DNA from: Cyclaneusma minus | Lineage: Eukaryota; Ascomycota; Leotiomycetes; Marthamycetales; Marthamycetaceae | Direction of reading: 5' to 3' | DNA: 64,000 nt | Assembly (NCBI GenBank): GCA_037179335.1 | Contig: JAKZHN010000030.1 | Location: 248,001 to 312,000 of the forward strand | Notes under the pieces: generated by a model | Told to the model about the DNA's origin: nothing | Database searches by the model: none | Seen by the model: only the letters and a program-made list of their open reading frames with translations | Translations under genes and position numbers: made by a program | Part shown: in pieces, positions 1 through 12,140 of the stretch | Layout of the letters: every line of letters starts with the position of its first letter | Numbering within the stretch: position 1 is the first letter of the stretch

Positions 1-221
1 CCTGCCTCGACCGCCCTCTAAAGCCCCTCTGCTTTACTGTCGCCGCTACTTCTGCTGGCCGCCAGCCTTGAACATCCTGTCGAATGTGATGCCAGCGTCC
101 GCGACGTACTGGCCCCCATTGCTTCTTCCACAACCTCGGCTTCCGCGAAAGGCCTCGACCGAATCGCAAACCGACCGAGTACAACTTTAACAAGAGCAAA
201 GGCCGCTGTCCTTCAACCGTC
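1..221. other. Upstream region of the first gene
   Basis: No separate gene is visible. The reading frame of the next gene stays open upstream of its first ATG, back to an in-frame TGA at 87-89. A 5' exon or non-canonical upstream start therefore cannot be excluded, and the gene may extend to the left with an intron. Confidence 0.5.
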
Positions 222-2249
222 ATGCCCATGGCTACCAAACATCTCCAGACTCCTGCGCCCATTCCTGCACGACTGATGAGCCCGAATGGCGTTATCAATG
301 GGTCGAAAGCTGGCGCCGGGGACCCTCGAATAGTGATCATTGTGTATGGGGAGGCCCAAGAGATAATTGTGTCCATCTTTGCTGATGTTTTGGGGAAGCC
401 ATATCGCCTGGCTGCCGGGTTTACTTCCGTGGACAACGATGATAATGGAGTTGTGATAGGCATCGCAGCTCGCGATGCAAAGATGGACATCCGGAAAAGA
501 GATACGAGGCGGGTGGTCGCCATCAACGCGCACTGCGTGAATCTGGGTATGCCCCCGGATCCTGACCTTTCGGCCGAGTGCGATTTTGAGTTCCTATACA
601 CCGAATCACCCTTCTTCCGAAGAGACCTGTCTCGCTTTATCGCCTTCACCCTCGGTCAGATCAGTTCCCACGAGGCTCTGATCGCAAAACCACGGACGTA
701 CTTCATCTCCACTACCTTTCCCGATGTGCGAACCGCTCTGTCGAACCTCGATATCTTGTCTGTCGGCTCTGATGCGGTAGAAATACGAGTAGACTTGTTG
801 AAAGAGCCTCTACCAGATGGCTCGTTCAGCTCCGTGCCCAGTTTGAGCTATGTGGGAGAACAGGTTATGCTTCTACGACAGCGGACGGAACTTCCTATCA
901 TCTTCACGACTCGGTGCACAAGGGAAAATGGACGCTTCCCTATGGCTGATCCACAGTTATATTTCGACTATCTGTACCGGGCGATCCAGTGGGGCTGCGA
1001 ATACATAGATGTTGAGATTTGGCTGCCCGAGGACATTCGGAAGCGCTTGTACGAAAAACGAGGAAACAGCAAGATAATTTCGGCGTTCCATGATTTTTCC
1101 GGTACTTTCAAGTGGCCGTCGGCACAGGCCCAGATGGTCTTCAACGAGAGTCGGAAATACGGTGATATCGTGAAAATGATAGCCATCGTCAACGAGATGG
1201 GGGAGAACTATGAGCTTGAATACTTTCGATCTCAAATCAGAGCAAATTACCCCGATGGACCTCCTTTGTCGGCTGTGAATATGGGTCCACTGGGCCAACT
1301 ATCTCGAACTCTCAACACTGTCTTCTCTCCCATAACACACCCTCTTCTCCCGATTGTGGCCGCTCCTGGACAAATGAGTGCAGCCGAGATCAACAGCGCT
1401 TTGAGTACGATGGGCCAGCTACCGAAGAAAAGCATTTATGCAATTGGGAACTTCCGATCGACTCCACAGGCAACTTTCTTTGAGAAGTGCTTCAACGAGC
1501 TTGGCCTTCCCCACCAATTTGCTACGGTCGATCGGGGGCCAAAAGGAGCCGTGGAGGCTTTCTGTATCCAGCCAAACTTCGGAGGGGCTTACATCAATCC
1601 GCCCCTTGCGAGCTCCCAGCCATTTATCCTGATGTTGTCCGACGCTGCGCGTACCATAGGTGCAGTAGATACGATCGTGGTAAAAAGCATTGGGACGTCG
1701 AACATTTTCGTGGGCGAGAATGCAACTTGGAAAGGCATCAGGGCAACTCTAACTCGGGACTTCGCCCCCTCCGCATACCAAGACCGAGCAGCAATCATTT
1801 TGTCAAGCTCGGGGGAAGATGCAGCGTCTGCTATATTTGCTTTGAGGAGTTTGAATATTGGCAAAGTCTACACAGTAGGTTTCCGCGCCCAGGGGCCTCT
1901 AGCCTCGGGCGTAGAGCCATTTACATCGATCGAATCAGTCCAGCGGGTAGATCAGCCTTTTGCCATCATCTCGGCCCTGCCGCCCGAGAAATCGCATCTC
2001 GTGCAACCACTCCTACGACACTTTGGCAACGGAAAGCCGGGCGCTAAGACTTTAGGTAAAGTATTCGTGGATCTAGCCAATGGGCCGCGGAAGGGCGATC
2101 CGTTGGCAGTGGCCGAGGCATCGGGCTGGAGAGCATATGGCGTTGCAGATACCAGTGCCTTCACCACCGTAGAGACTCTACGGCTTCTGGTAGGCCAGAA
2201 TGTGCCTTACAGCTTTGTACGGCTGGCCAGTGGTAGAGGCCTTTACTGA
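222..2249 (+). CDS. qutR: QutR/QA-1S-like quinate pathway repressor (degenerate AROM C-terminal domains)
   Basis: The 675-residue single exon resembles the C-terminal half of the pentafunctional AROM protein. Residues about 35-145 are a short remnant of a shikimate-kinase-like domain; the segment IVIIVYGEAQEI sits where a P-loop should be, but the glycines and lysine are missing. Residues about 155-385 are a type I 3-dehydroquinase domain that keeps the His of SAFHDF (near 290) and the Schiff-base Lys of DIVKMI (near 317). Residues about 410-675 are a shikimate-dehydrogenase-like domain that has lost catalytic positions: INPPLA replaces the usual VTIPLK, and GENATW replaces GDNTDW. Loss of activity with retained fold is known for the quinate repressors QutR and QA-1S, which bind the activator QutA/QA-1F. 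At 675 residues it is shorter than the roughly 900 of characterised repressors, mainly because the kinase-like part is reduced. The start is uncertain, since the frame is open upstream to 90. No qut/qa enzyme genes lie beside it in the window. Confidence 0.8.
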   Translation: MPMATKHLQTPAPIPARLMSPNGVINGSKAGAGDPRIVIIVYGEAQEIIVSIFADVLGKPYRLAAGFTSVDNDDNGVVIGIAARDAKMDIRKRDTRRVVAINAHCVNLGMPPDPDLSAECDFEFLYTESPFFRRDLSRFIAFTLGQISSHEALIAKPRTYFISTTFPDVRTALSNLDILSVGSDAVEIRVDLLKEPLPDGSFSSVPSLSYVGEQVMLLRQRTELPIIFTTRCTRENGRFPMADPQLYFDYLYRAIQWGCEYIDVEIWLPEDIRKRLYEKRGNSKIISAFHDFSGTFKWPSAQAQMVFNESRKYGDIVKMIAIVNEMGENYELEYFRSQIRANYPDGPPLSAVNMGPLGQLSRTLNTVFSPITHPLLPIVAAPGQMSAAEINSALSTMGQLPKKSIYAIGNFRSTPQATFFEKCFNELGLPHQFATVDRGPKGAVEAFCIQPNFGGAYINPPLASSQPFILMLSDAARTIGAVDTIVVKSIGTSNIFVGENATWKGIRATLTRDFAPSAYQDRAAIILSSSGEDAASAIFALRSLNIGKVYTVGFRAQGPLASGVEPFTSIESVQRVDQPFAIISALPPEKSHLVQPLLRHFGNGKPGAKTLGKVFVDLANGPRKGDPLAVAEASGWRAYGVADTSAFTTVETLRLLVGQNVPYSFVRLASGRGLY

Positions 2250-4102
2250 ATCTTGGGCACGCGGGCGTCACTGGGTGTGGGCTTTCTCAGGGGCACGCCG
2301 TGTAACAAATCACGCGTGCCATCTATACACGAATATAGAGAACTTGATTTTTTGATGTCAGGAACGTTGCATATGCCTTCGAGATGGCGAAGTTGTCACA
2401 TCTCAGATTCATTTCTCGCGACAATCCCGCACACTTGCCTGACTTTAATATGCATTCGCGGAGTTGGAACCGATTTGGGGGAGGTCCGCTGATGTCAAGG
2501 CACGGAAGTCCCCACAATTCTGGTGCTTCTGGAAGAATGCAGACACGCGCTCGGAGACTGATCCGACCATGAGATCCAAGGTCAATGATGAGTGATACCT
2601 GATCTGACAGATCACCAGAGTTGTATGCCACTTATCAGCTCAAGACTGGGGCGGAAGGATGACCTTCCTCTCAGGTACAGCCGCGCACTATCTAGGAATT
2701 GATGCAACCACAATAGCAGAGGGTGGGCACAGGATTTGGTAGGATGAGTGTCAAACCAAATCCTGACTCTGACATAGTGCAGCAAGACGCATCAGCGGCC
2801 ACTCCAGTCTGCAGTCTGCATCCAACAGGCCGCCACTTCCCCGCAATCTCTCGGAAGCCGTTACCCAGCTTCCCTCCTGGGCTCCAGACCTGGACACTGG
2901 ATTGGCGAGGCATGCGAATCGCATGCATGCCCTATGGAAGTTCGGCTTACGGTATGAGTTAAGCACCCAGTCTCCAGAGACCAGACGAAAGCCACGTCCT
3001 TGACCGGCATCCGGAAATTAGGCCATGTCGCCACGCGCCCACCAGCCCAGCGCTGCACAGCACACACAGCACCACAGTGCCGGAGTATGGGGATATGCGT
3101 TGAGCGGGAGCCATGCGTCTGTGTTACTCGGATGCTGGAACATAAAACACTGCTTACGACGCTGCAAAGCGGACGATGCTGTCGCTGCCGTCAGGGCCTG
3201 GAGTTGGGTGCAGAGTAGCGGCAGTACGACTTCGACAGTCGCCAGCGCTGAGAAGTACCTTGCATCGGGTGGTACTGCTGATGCTACAACTCCCACTGCT
3301 CCTGCTGGTCCTGAAATTCTCGTGCCGGCTTGCTTTTCCGGAACTTGACAGCAAGGCTGGGGAAGCGGCTCCGCCGACTGCTTCCAGGGCACATACTCGA
3401 AGGTATGCAAGACGGCACCCTCCAACTTCGCAAGGAGGACCTTCGAAGGAAGGGCCTCCGAGTGAAGGGAGGGACCTTGGAGAGATGCCTGCCAACCGAC
3501 GGCACGGGTAGCTTTCTTTCTTTAATACTACTTCAGTCGTGTTACTGTTGGTTATAAGTTAAGTTGTGTGCGCATCTCGTTGTGTAGCACTTGAACCGTT
3601 AATAGTAGGGGCCCTCTTTGTTGGTCATCGCAACGAGCCACACTCAAGCCTCACCCCCCGCCAGTGAGTGTGACCGCTACGCTTGGCTTGCAGCTGCGGC
3701 CCGGTTAATCTGCTATACAATTACAATAATAGCCTATAAAGTCGAATCGGGCTACAGCTATTTCGTCCTATCTGATGCATTGCCGGCCACACTGCCGCCC
3801 GTCGTTTGCGCGCCTCTGAGCCCTGCATCGTCCCCGGTCACTTTGATTCGATGGCAGCAGATCGCAGCTCCGCTTCTTCTCGCCCGTCGCCCTGGCCCTT
3901 CTCCGCATTTCCTATGATTAGCAGGTACCGTGGACCCGGGACAGCCTGCGGTCATGGCTCGCTGCCTGCCTCGCTCCATGTGTATATGCAATCGACTATG
4001 CTGCCGCTGTTTCTCGAGAGCTAGATAACTCTCATATTGCCTCGCCGTCATCGGCCGCTGTCTTGCCTTCCGACAATCCATATAGTCGACCAGTCGCCAG
4101 AT
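2250..4102. other. Intergenic, no supported gene
   Basis: This stretch contains only short overlapping open frames on both strands with no recognisable domain. It includes the 3' region of the quinate repressor and the promoter side of the Zn2Cys6 regulator. The segment 3,600-4,000 is rich in short reading frames but has no splice-supported model. Confidence 0.6.
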
Positions 4103-6800
4103 ATGCTTCCCACGTCCTACAACATTCCCAAAATGTCCAGACCGCAGGTCGGCATCGAGAGGTTACCCGCCAGGCGGATGAGCAGTGAACCGCGAGAATC
4201 AATGAACTGCAAGTCTTGTCGAAAGCGAAAGGTAAGATAGTCGTGGACGCCTTCTCGAGAAGCTGCAGCTTACCAGAAGCAGATCAAGTGCAATCGACTA
4301 CGACCAACTTGTGAAGCTTGTCAGGTTTTCCAGTGTGCTTGTATATATGGTACGTTTGGCGGCCAGCTGGCTGGCATTGACATTAACACACCACTAGATG
4401 CCATCCCAAAGAAGCGAGGTCCCAAAACAGACGTGCTAGAAGCACTCTTGAAGAGGGTTGATGGACTTGAAAAACGACTGAAAGAAGAAAAGACAGACAC
4501 TACCTCGTCAAACGCCGACGGAGTTACCAATGCTGAAGCAACATCTCCATCCCGGACTCTTCTTGTCACTACAACGGAGTCTGCCATATATTCTCCTACG
4601 CCCCCAAGGTATGTTCACTTGGTAGACTCCTGTGATGGAGATATCATCTAACTTGATGCAGCAGTGAGGCATCGCCTATAGTTCAGCCTGATGTTCTCAT
4701 CGAGACGTACTTCAGTCGAGTTCATGGCAATGTTTATCATATACTGGATGAGACGTCTACTCGACAAAGACTTCAGCTTAGCCAGATCCCAAACCATCTC
4801 CTTTACGCAATTTATGCAGTCAGTGCAAGGTACGCAAGCTCCGGGAGCACAACATTTTTATCCTATGCCTAACCCTCGCAGATACGCAGCACATCCGGGA
4901 GGCTATGCCGGGGCTGTAAGACTGAGTGAAGAATATGCTCTCCGGGCGCGAAACGATATGGATATTGACGACCCATCTATCGATGCGCTTCAGACACTTC
5001 TCCTTCTATCAATGGCGTTCAGTGCCTCTGGAAAAGGCAAGAAGGCTTACATGATGCTAGGTATGTCATTCTGATCTTCTCCCTTTCTTGCATACCATTA
5101 ATTTCTGCATAGCTAGTGGAGTCGGTATGGCTGTGGCTCTCGAACTACACCGAGAACTCGACATTTCGGCCAGAGTGACACCAGTCGAGAGGGAAATGCG
5201 ACGTAGGTTATTCTGGACCTGCTATATCATGGACCGGTTCAACGCTTGCGGTTCAAAGCGTCCGTCATTGATTGCCGACAAGTCCATTGTGCTTCGACTA
5301 CCTTCTTGGTCACCAAATCCGGCATCTCTGCCAATCGAAGGCGAATTCTTCCAAAGTGTGAGCAACTTACAGTACTATTCTGGTTCAGGGAAGAAGAGCC
5401 AAGGAAGCATTGGAATGCTGATCGATATCGTCCGTATACTCGGCATTACAAACCGATATTTGGCAGCCGGCGGTGTCAAAGGCGATTCACATTTCCCCTG
5501 GCATTCACTTTCGAACCTCTCCAAGATTCGGCAAGACCTCGACATATGGACATCAGGCACCCAAGATGTCTTTTCTTCGGTTGATGCCTTGTTCGGGCAA
5601 TCCGATAGTACCACACTCGTGCTTAGCAAGTTGATCTACCACCTCATACACTGCCTGATATATCGACCCTTTCTCCCCATCGATCTGGCAGAACTGGCAG
5701 GCACTGGGCAGCACCAATCCTGGCAGATTGAAGCGACTAACCTGTGCTTCCTACACGCCAACGCCATTGCAGAGCTCGTCGAACTTGGAAAACAGTCGGC
5801 CGCGATCGAGTGGCCAGCATTCGTGGGTTATTGTATTTGTACCGCAGGCACGGTTCATGTACACGGAGCACACTACAAGGGCAGCCGAGAAGGCGAAGTC
5901 TTCTCCGTCAGCGCCGACTTTCTTTCTCGTGAAATGCAACAACTAGCCGAGCTGCGTTACACTTGGTCTTCAGTCCAGCACCAAAGGGAGACCATACAGC
6001 GTCTCTACAGCTGTCATTCCGAGCTAGTCAAGTCACTATCCAGCAACCCTATGCGCTACTCCCCAGCCTTCCATCTCGAGGACTTCTTCGACCGCTACAG
6101 CTCTCTAGGACAACTCTTCGACGACGCCCACGTATCTCTAATCGACGTGAGCGTCGATCCATCCCAGGACAATCACACCGGACATTCCCTCTACGCCCCT
6201 CGTCCCAACGCCGGGTCCGTTTCCAAAACCCGGCGTAAAAGCTCCGCCGCGGCACGCAAAAAGTACGACGCGAAAGCCCTCAGCGCTCTCACCGGCCATC
6301 TCGAAAACCGTCTCGTGACACAACATCAAGAACCACTCCAGTCCGGCGCACAGCCGTCTCCCTCACCAATCCAATCGCACCCCATGTCCTCCGAGCACCC
6401 CAATACCAACGGAAACGGAAACCCATTCTCCACTCCATTACTCCAGAATATCCCATTTTCTCCCCCACCATTCTACAACACCACCAACATCAGCGGTAAT
6501 AGCCACGAATCCATGAACAACGTCTTCGGCCTCCCCACCGCAGGAACCATTCCTGCAAACACAAATACAACGAGCTTCACAGAATCATTCGCGCGCGCAC
6601 TGCCCGCTGACGGTTCAGGGGCTTTTGGTCAAGCGCAGCAAGATCATGTTATGGCGAACGGTGGAGATGGCACTGGTAGCGAGAATGGCGGGGAGGAGAA
6701 AGATCCGTTTTTGAGCTTGCTGGAGCAGCTGGCGGAGAATGAGCATAGCAGGGGCGGGCCAAGCGAGTTGGATTTCTTTTTGGGTGGTGGGAGTGCATAG
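4103..6800 (+). CDS. Zn2Cys6 transcription factor with fungal_trans domain
   Basis: Six exons give 812 residues: 4103-4231, 4283-4349, 4398-4608, 4665-4829, 4882-5060 and 5113-6800. The first intron splits the zinc cluster. After splicing it reads C-x2-C-x6-C-x6-C-x2-C-x6-C (CKSC to CACIY), a canonical binuclear cluster, followed by the linker PKKRGPKTDVLEALLKRVDG and a short coiled coil for dimerisation. The middle region has the PF04082 signature (RRLFWTCYIMDR) in a mainly helical block. The C-terminus (after about residue 560) is low-complexity S/P/N/G-rich with a final acidic and hydrophobic stretch (EKDPFLSLLEQLAENE) that could activate transcription. Such proteins bind CGG-type DNA sites in the nucleus. 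The RGPK linker recalls several sugar-related C6 regulators, but I cannot assign an ortholog. A second ATG at 4133 is also a possible start. Confidence 0.85.
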
Positions 6801-9201
6801 GGAGCTGGGAAGTCAGGCTTTCGAGGGATATTTTTATAGGGATGTTTCTTCGGGATTTCGGCAGGGAGTTTGTTTGGCTCTTGCAGATTATCGATTTGGC
6901 ATGATGATAGCATTTATTAGCCAGCCAGTCTTTGAGTTTTTGAGCAAAGCGCTTTCTATGCGGTTCTGGGGCACTTTTTGGCGATATTTTGGGAGCGTGA
7001 AGGTAGGGCAAGGAGCGTGGGATGGATGGGATCCCGAGGGCGTTGTCCTTGTCAAACAAGGAGCAAAACTGAAGTCTTTCGGACTGGAGATAGGATACGA
7101 TACCAGGTGGTTTAGAACAGATCTTTTCCATGGTTTTGGGGAGATGGTCAGGGATCACAAAGGAGCGAGCTGGATGCAGGCTGGTCAGGCATCTGGGTTT
7201 TTGTACATGTGTGCCCACTGTCAGCGCTTCTACGACTACGGCTTCAAGAAAAGGGATATCCCTTTTGCTATGATCCTTACACGTAGGAGCGGCATTTGGT
7301 CGTTCCCAGGAAGTTAGGAACGTGCTTTTGCTAGGTACTCGTGATAGTAAGTTTCCCAGATTCGAGAGCGTTATTCGACTCCGCGGAGATGCTCAAAAGG
7401 CAGCTAGCTGCATTGATATGCGGCTAATCACGGCCCAGATCTCAGGGTCCAGAGCTGTTTCCAAACACAATCGAAGCTGCTCATTCGATCAACTGCAGAC
7501 TGCCGAACCTAACCATCTATCTAAAACCAGATTCCAACAATATGCGTCCATCTGGCAGACATTGCAACGCTGCAAGTTCGAACGCGTGGCCCGGTCACAC
7601 AGCAGGAAGGAAAACGGTCCCGCCAGATACCCAGATCTGGACTGACGTCCGATGCATGGCATTGAAGAATGCATGATACGGTGCCATATGCGCACTTGAT
7701 ATGTGCATTTGTGTTTTAGAGACTTAGATCCCGGTTGGCGGATGTGCGGGTATGTAGGTACGGGTCTGCCGGTAGTACTTTACAGGTACCACAACATTGA
7801 AGTTCCACAACTTAGATCTCGGGGGCTAGTGTGGTGCAACTGGGTGTTGTAGCGTGAGGCCGGATGGGCTTTGTGTGTTCCCCGGTTTCCAGTTCCTAGG
7901 TATCCAGTAGTGTAGTTGGGGGCAGTCACTAGACTTCGATGTGGTGCACATCCGTGTTTCGGCGATTGCGAGAGTTGCTAATGCTATTTTTAATTGGGCT
8001 GTTTGGGTCGTTGGCAACGGGACTGAATTCTGGGATATTACTAGCCGGGTGTGATAAGCGATGGCGGGTGGGTGCCTTAGGTAGGGACGAAGTTGGATTT
8101 TGAGAAGGAGGAGCTTATATTCCGTCTGCTCCACAAGAGGATGGTGTTGTCAAAGACCTTCTTCACAGTCTGCAAAGAGCTGATACTCTAAGGTAGGTAG
8201 TATTCTGATCCTGTATAAGCGAGTATGTAGGCTTGACAGACGGTGTGCCTGGACTTGGATCTGAGGCTTTGAAGGGAACTTAGCGAAGTTATTGGCTTTC
8301 AATTGTTGGTTGAGTTGGTTGGAAGTGGTTATGATTCTGACTGTTTCTCGGGTTTGGAAGAGGTACATCCGGTAGACAAGTGATGTTTTATAAGGTAACT
8401 TGAAGACTCGGGAAGTTCGGGCGGTGGTTTTGTTGGGCAGCGAGGGGTAGATGCTTGTGTTTGGGGGCAGTGAACTCTGTGTCGAAGCTACTTGTGCTGT
8501 AAATTAGTGTGTCCTAGCGCGATTCTGATGCCAATTAGGAAGCTAAGAAACCATTGAATTGGCCACTCGGACTAATTTAAAGGGCAGAATACCCAGAAAA
8601 GCATTCCCACTGCTATACTGGGAACTTTAGACCACGCTAGGATACACTAAACTACGGCACAAGTACATGTACTAGAAGTTGGAGATGTGCTGATACTCAT
8701 CAACCAAGCACATCACGACAAAGTACCTTTGTCAAGCATGCGATGTCAGACAACAGAACTAGCTCATTTTGCTTAGCCCTTGTTGCTAGCGCCACTCCCT
8801 GCTCCATAAGAACAGGTTTTTAGCTGGCCTTCCCAATGGAAGTCTTCCAACAAGCTTCACTTGAGTGCAACCGCCGCTGGGGATAACGAGAATGAGGTCG
8901 CTTTACGATGATGGAGCCGTTTGAGTTGCTCAAGAATACCCCGCCATACCCCAACGTCCCCAACTTTCTCGGCCTACCTGCCTGATAGGGATATGGCGTG
9001 GGACTGTGGGGGACCCCACTATGTCGTTTGAGTTTCCACCCAGGAACGTCATAAAACACTCGACAAGCAGTTGCGATACAAATGAATATGAGATTCTCAA
9101 CTTTCCTCGTCGCTGAATGAACTCTTGAGACTGTCGTAGATCAGTCAAGTACAGAGCAGTCAAGTCAACCATTGTATCCGACAATTCTCAAGTCTCGAAT
9201 C
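6801..9201. other. Intergenic with one MITE
   Basis: No supported gene is seen. A frame overlapping the end of the regulator (6739-7317) has no domain and shares bases with the regulator's real codons, so it is not called. The only structured item is the 173-bp inverted-repeat element at 8,491-8,663. Confidence 0.6.
8491..8663 (+). mobile_element. MITE, full length, about 30-bp TIRs, TA target site
   Basis: The 173-bp element has near-perfect terminal inverted repeats: the left end cttgtgctgtaaattagtgt matches the reverse complement of the right end, cttgtgccgtagtttagtgt, and similarity continues through tcctagcg. TA flanks it on both sides (8489-8490 and 8664-8665). It has no coding capacity. 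Size, TIRs and TA target duplication fit a Tc1/mariner-type MITE. A related half-element in the opposite orientation lies at 24,172. Confidence 0.85.
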
Positions 9202-10726
9202 ATGGCGACTCCAAAACCATCTCTCCTAGATACTCTGAGAGCTCGAACAACCGTAGACTGTGACACGATGGACGTCGAAGGTCTGCGTTACCATTCCTAG
9301 AAATCCGCAAGAATCTCCTAGCTAAACATTCCAAAAACCAGTTGCAAAAAGCGAGATGGGACCCTTCGCAGACTGCACATCCAACCAAGTCAGTCATTCC
9401 CCTCACTCCCTCCCCTCAGTACCCCTCAGATCAAGTTTTGAAGACTAACAGAACAAAACACCCAGGCCATCGCCTACGGCGAGCTTCTCAAGCCCGAAAA
9501 TGCCGAATTGGTCAAAGAAGCCATCTCCTCCTCGCACTCACTAGCCAAGAAGTATCCGGAAGTAAAGCCTGCCGAACTGGCTGTTGAGCTCGCCGTATGA
9601 CCTCCTCTACCTATAAGTTCTGCCAGCAGGAAAGGTACACTGAAATTGAAGGAAAGCTGACACACGGCAGATGGTGAAGCTGCAGCATCGCATTTCGAAA
9701 TACGTGACGGGATTTGTGCACGTCCAAACGAATCCGTACTATTCCTATGACACTGCAAAGACCGTCGCCGCTGCTCGCCGTACGTCCCCTTTTATCCCCC
9801 CCCCAACGCTTCCCCTTCAAGGCCCCATCCCTACTCTCCTCCACCCATCTCCCTGCGACACTACCCACAAAGTCTCTCAGGGCCAAAGACCACATTCCAC
9901 TAACAATGCTCCCCAGGGATCGTCGACCTCTTCAAATACCTCGAACCGGAACCGGACTCCGACGTCTTCCTCTGCATCAAAATCCCCAGCACCTGGGAAG
10001 GCCTGCTCGCATGCAAAGAGCTGGAGGCGTCTGGTATTGCCACACTAGCCACAACACTCTCCACCATGGAGCAAGCAAAACTCGCGGGCGAGGTTGGATG
10101 CCACTACATCGCACCCTACGTCAACGAGCTGAAGGTGCATTTTGACCCTACGTACGTCGTTCTACCCTCAAGCTGCTTCTCACTTTCCCCTTTCCCCTCA
10201 AAATAGTCACCGCCGGCGCGCAAAACATCCTCGCCCCTTACCCAGCTGCTCCCAGACCTAGCTAATCCAAGATGGCAGTTTCGAAGACAAATCCAAGCTC
10301 TTCCCCCTCTGCGCCGCCACCCAGGCATATTACAGAACCCACAACCTCAGCACCAAAGTCCTCCCCGCATCCCTAACCTCATACGCCGAATGCATGACGC
10401 TAGCCGGTGCCAACCATCTCACCATCGCTCCCACTCTTCTTGCTCAGCTAGCCGTGACTCCTGCTTCCTCTGAAGCCCCGGGCGTCGCCGGAGCGACTGG
10501 GGAGGCTGCTGCGGGGGTTGCCAATGTTTTCGAATCCGTTTTTGACAAGGACATTGGTAGTGTGCCGGGATTGTCGAATTTCAAAGACGATGAGGCGGGG
10601 TGGAGGATGGCGTTTACGAGAAGAGATGGAGGTGAGGGGGAGAGGAAGTTGGGGCAGGCGATTAATATTTTCTGCGATATGCAGGATAAGTTGGAGGCTA
10701 TGATGGTGGAGCAGATTGGCGTTTAA
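9202..10726 (+). CDS. Transaldolase family protein
   Basis: Six exons (9202-9280, 9342-9388, 9466-9594, 9671-9779, 9917-10151, 10279-10726) encode 348 residues. Transaldolases move a three-carbon unit between sugar phosphates in the cytosolic non-oxidative pentose phosphate pathway. The TIM-barrel signatures are present in order: TTVDCDTMD with the catalytic Asp (D21), CTSNQAI as the equivalent of the DATTNP loop, and IKIPSTWEG with the Schiff-base lysine K143. GCHYIAPYVNEL follows, and then TKVLPASLTS. The length suits the fungal branch that includes secondary-metabolism-associated paralogs rather than exactly the housekeeping Tal1. All introns have GT-AG ends and phases that restore the conserved frame. 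The last 60 residues diverge from bacterial TalB. Confidence 0.88.
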
Positions 10727-11250
10727 TTTTATTTCTGGCGGTATTGGAGGGAAGGCGCGGCGTCTGTAGTGGTCATGATTAGGGGCAGCCTGTATGCTTT
10801 TAGCTCAGACATGCATATATAGACTCTGAAGGCGAGAAAGAGATTGTTAGTGCGGATAACCATCATGCATGCTAGATATTAAAAATGACAAGGTTGTCAG
10901 TACAGAAAGATCATAGCAAGGTGCATCTTACAAGTCTTGAGGAATGCCGTAAAAGGGGTATATTATTCACTTAACGACGTTCATGATTACCCACCCGATC
11001 GCATTTTGCTGCGATCCCCTTCATGCTCATTTCCCAAATAAAGTACAGGTCTTCTTCTATTCGAAACCACTCTGTACTTGATGCATGTACCCAAGCCAGG
11101 AACGCCATACGCTTGCTTACACGACACCATGCCCAAGTTCATCTCATCTCATGATGAAAAGCACTTCCTATTAAAACCAAGCCAAGGAAACGATTGCACT
11201 GTTTTGTGCCAGAGGCGATTTTGAAAAAGGAAAGATGCAGCGGTGCTACG
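10727..11250. other. Intergenic between convergent genes
   Basis: This is the shared 3' region of the transaldolase (+) and the membrane protein (-). No gene or repeat is seen. A+T-rich stretches near 10,800-10,980 are suitable for polyadenylation of both transcripts. Confidence 0.6.
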
Positions 11251-12140
11251 CTATACGGTGGCAGTGGTGGGTTCTTCGCGTTCGGGCTCGACGACGGTGG
11301 GCGCGTTCTTTTCGCTGCTGCGTCCATACTTCGAGAAGGGGCCCTGCGCAACGTCGTGATCGATCGATTTCCACATGATGTAGGCGCTGCATGGAACTTG
11401 GTTAGTTTGGTTCTGCGGTATAGTAGGAGATGAAGAGGGGAGACGAACCTGGCAAAGGAAGCGATCATGCCGGGCCAGAGGATGACAGTCGAGGCGACAC
11501 AGTATGCATTCTTGCGGTAAACGGGGTTTGGCTTGCCGTTTTGATCGAAGTAAGTTTGGGCTTGCTGGTTAGTAAGACCCCTAATGGTTGCTCGGTGGGT
11601 AGCGACGATGACCTGCGAGAATGTATGTCAGAGCTACATTCGAGCAGGAGGAGGAGGGTAGCTTACGGTCATCGCGATGGCATCGGCAAGAGCCATGATC
11701 GAGACGACGATCGAGGAGATCTTCCAAGCCCACCTCACGGCATTCGACTCGGACCGCTCAGGCCAGAACAGGTCGAAGAAGAAGCCGGAGCCGAAGATGG
11801 TGGCGACGGCGATGCCGACGAAGACGTTGTATGAGGCGATGCCGACGTAGTCGTTGTTTTCCACATGGCCCTGACCACGAGTTTGAATGCCGTCCTGTTG
11901 GTCAACGTAATCTGGGTGGAGAGGTTAGTATCCTGTGGCTGTTTGCAGGCGGAGAAGGTATCGCAACATACCCGATAGAGCGGCAGTTCCGACGGACTCG
12001 GAGACAACACAGAGGATCATGGCGATTTGGTAGACAATCATCTTGGTACGGCGCAGATGGTAGGCCTTGTTGAACATATTGGCATTGCCGAATTTGTTCC
12101 ATTGGATCTCCTTGAGATCGAGGCCCCAAATGACGGGCAT
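11251..12140 (-). CDS. Conserved fungal integral membrane protein of unknown function
   Basis: Four exons read leftwards (12140-11972, 11911-11667, 11612-11449, 11386-11251) and give 237 residues. The protein starts MPVIWGLDLKEIQWNKFG and contains about four hydrophobic segments: MIVYQIAMILCVVSESVGTA, the block around YNVFVGIAVATIFGSGFFF, ISSIVVSIMALADAIAM and ASTVILWPGMIASF. There is no cleavable signal peptide, and the C-terminal tail is acidic and short. The regular splice phases and dense aromatic and glycine conservation-like pattern argue that it is a real gene. I recognise no catalytic motif. A transport, receptor-like or membrane-scaffold role would all be guesses. Confidence 0.75.

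Noticed and set aside
3018..3511. Several overlapping frames of 70-135 codons on both strands
   Set aside because: Mutually overlapping and without any domain; typical of G+C-rich non-coding DNA.
6739..7317. 192-codon + frame after the Zn2Cys6 regulator
   Set aside because: It overlaps the true end of the regulator in another frame, has no domain and is matched by an equally long frame on the other strand.
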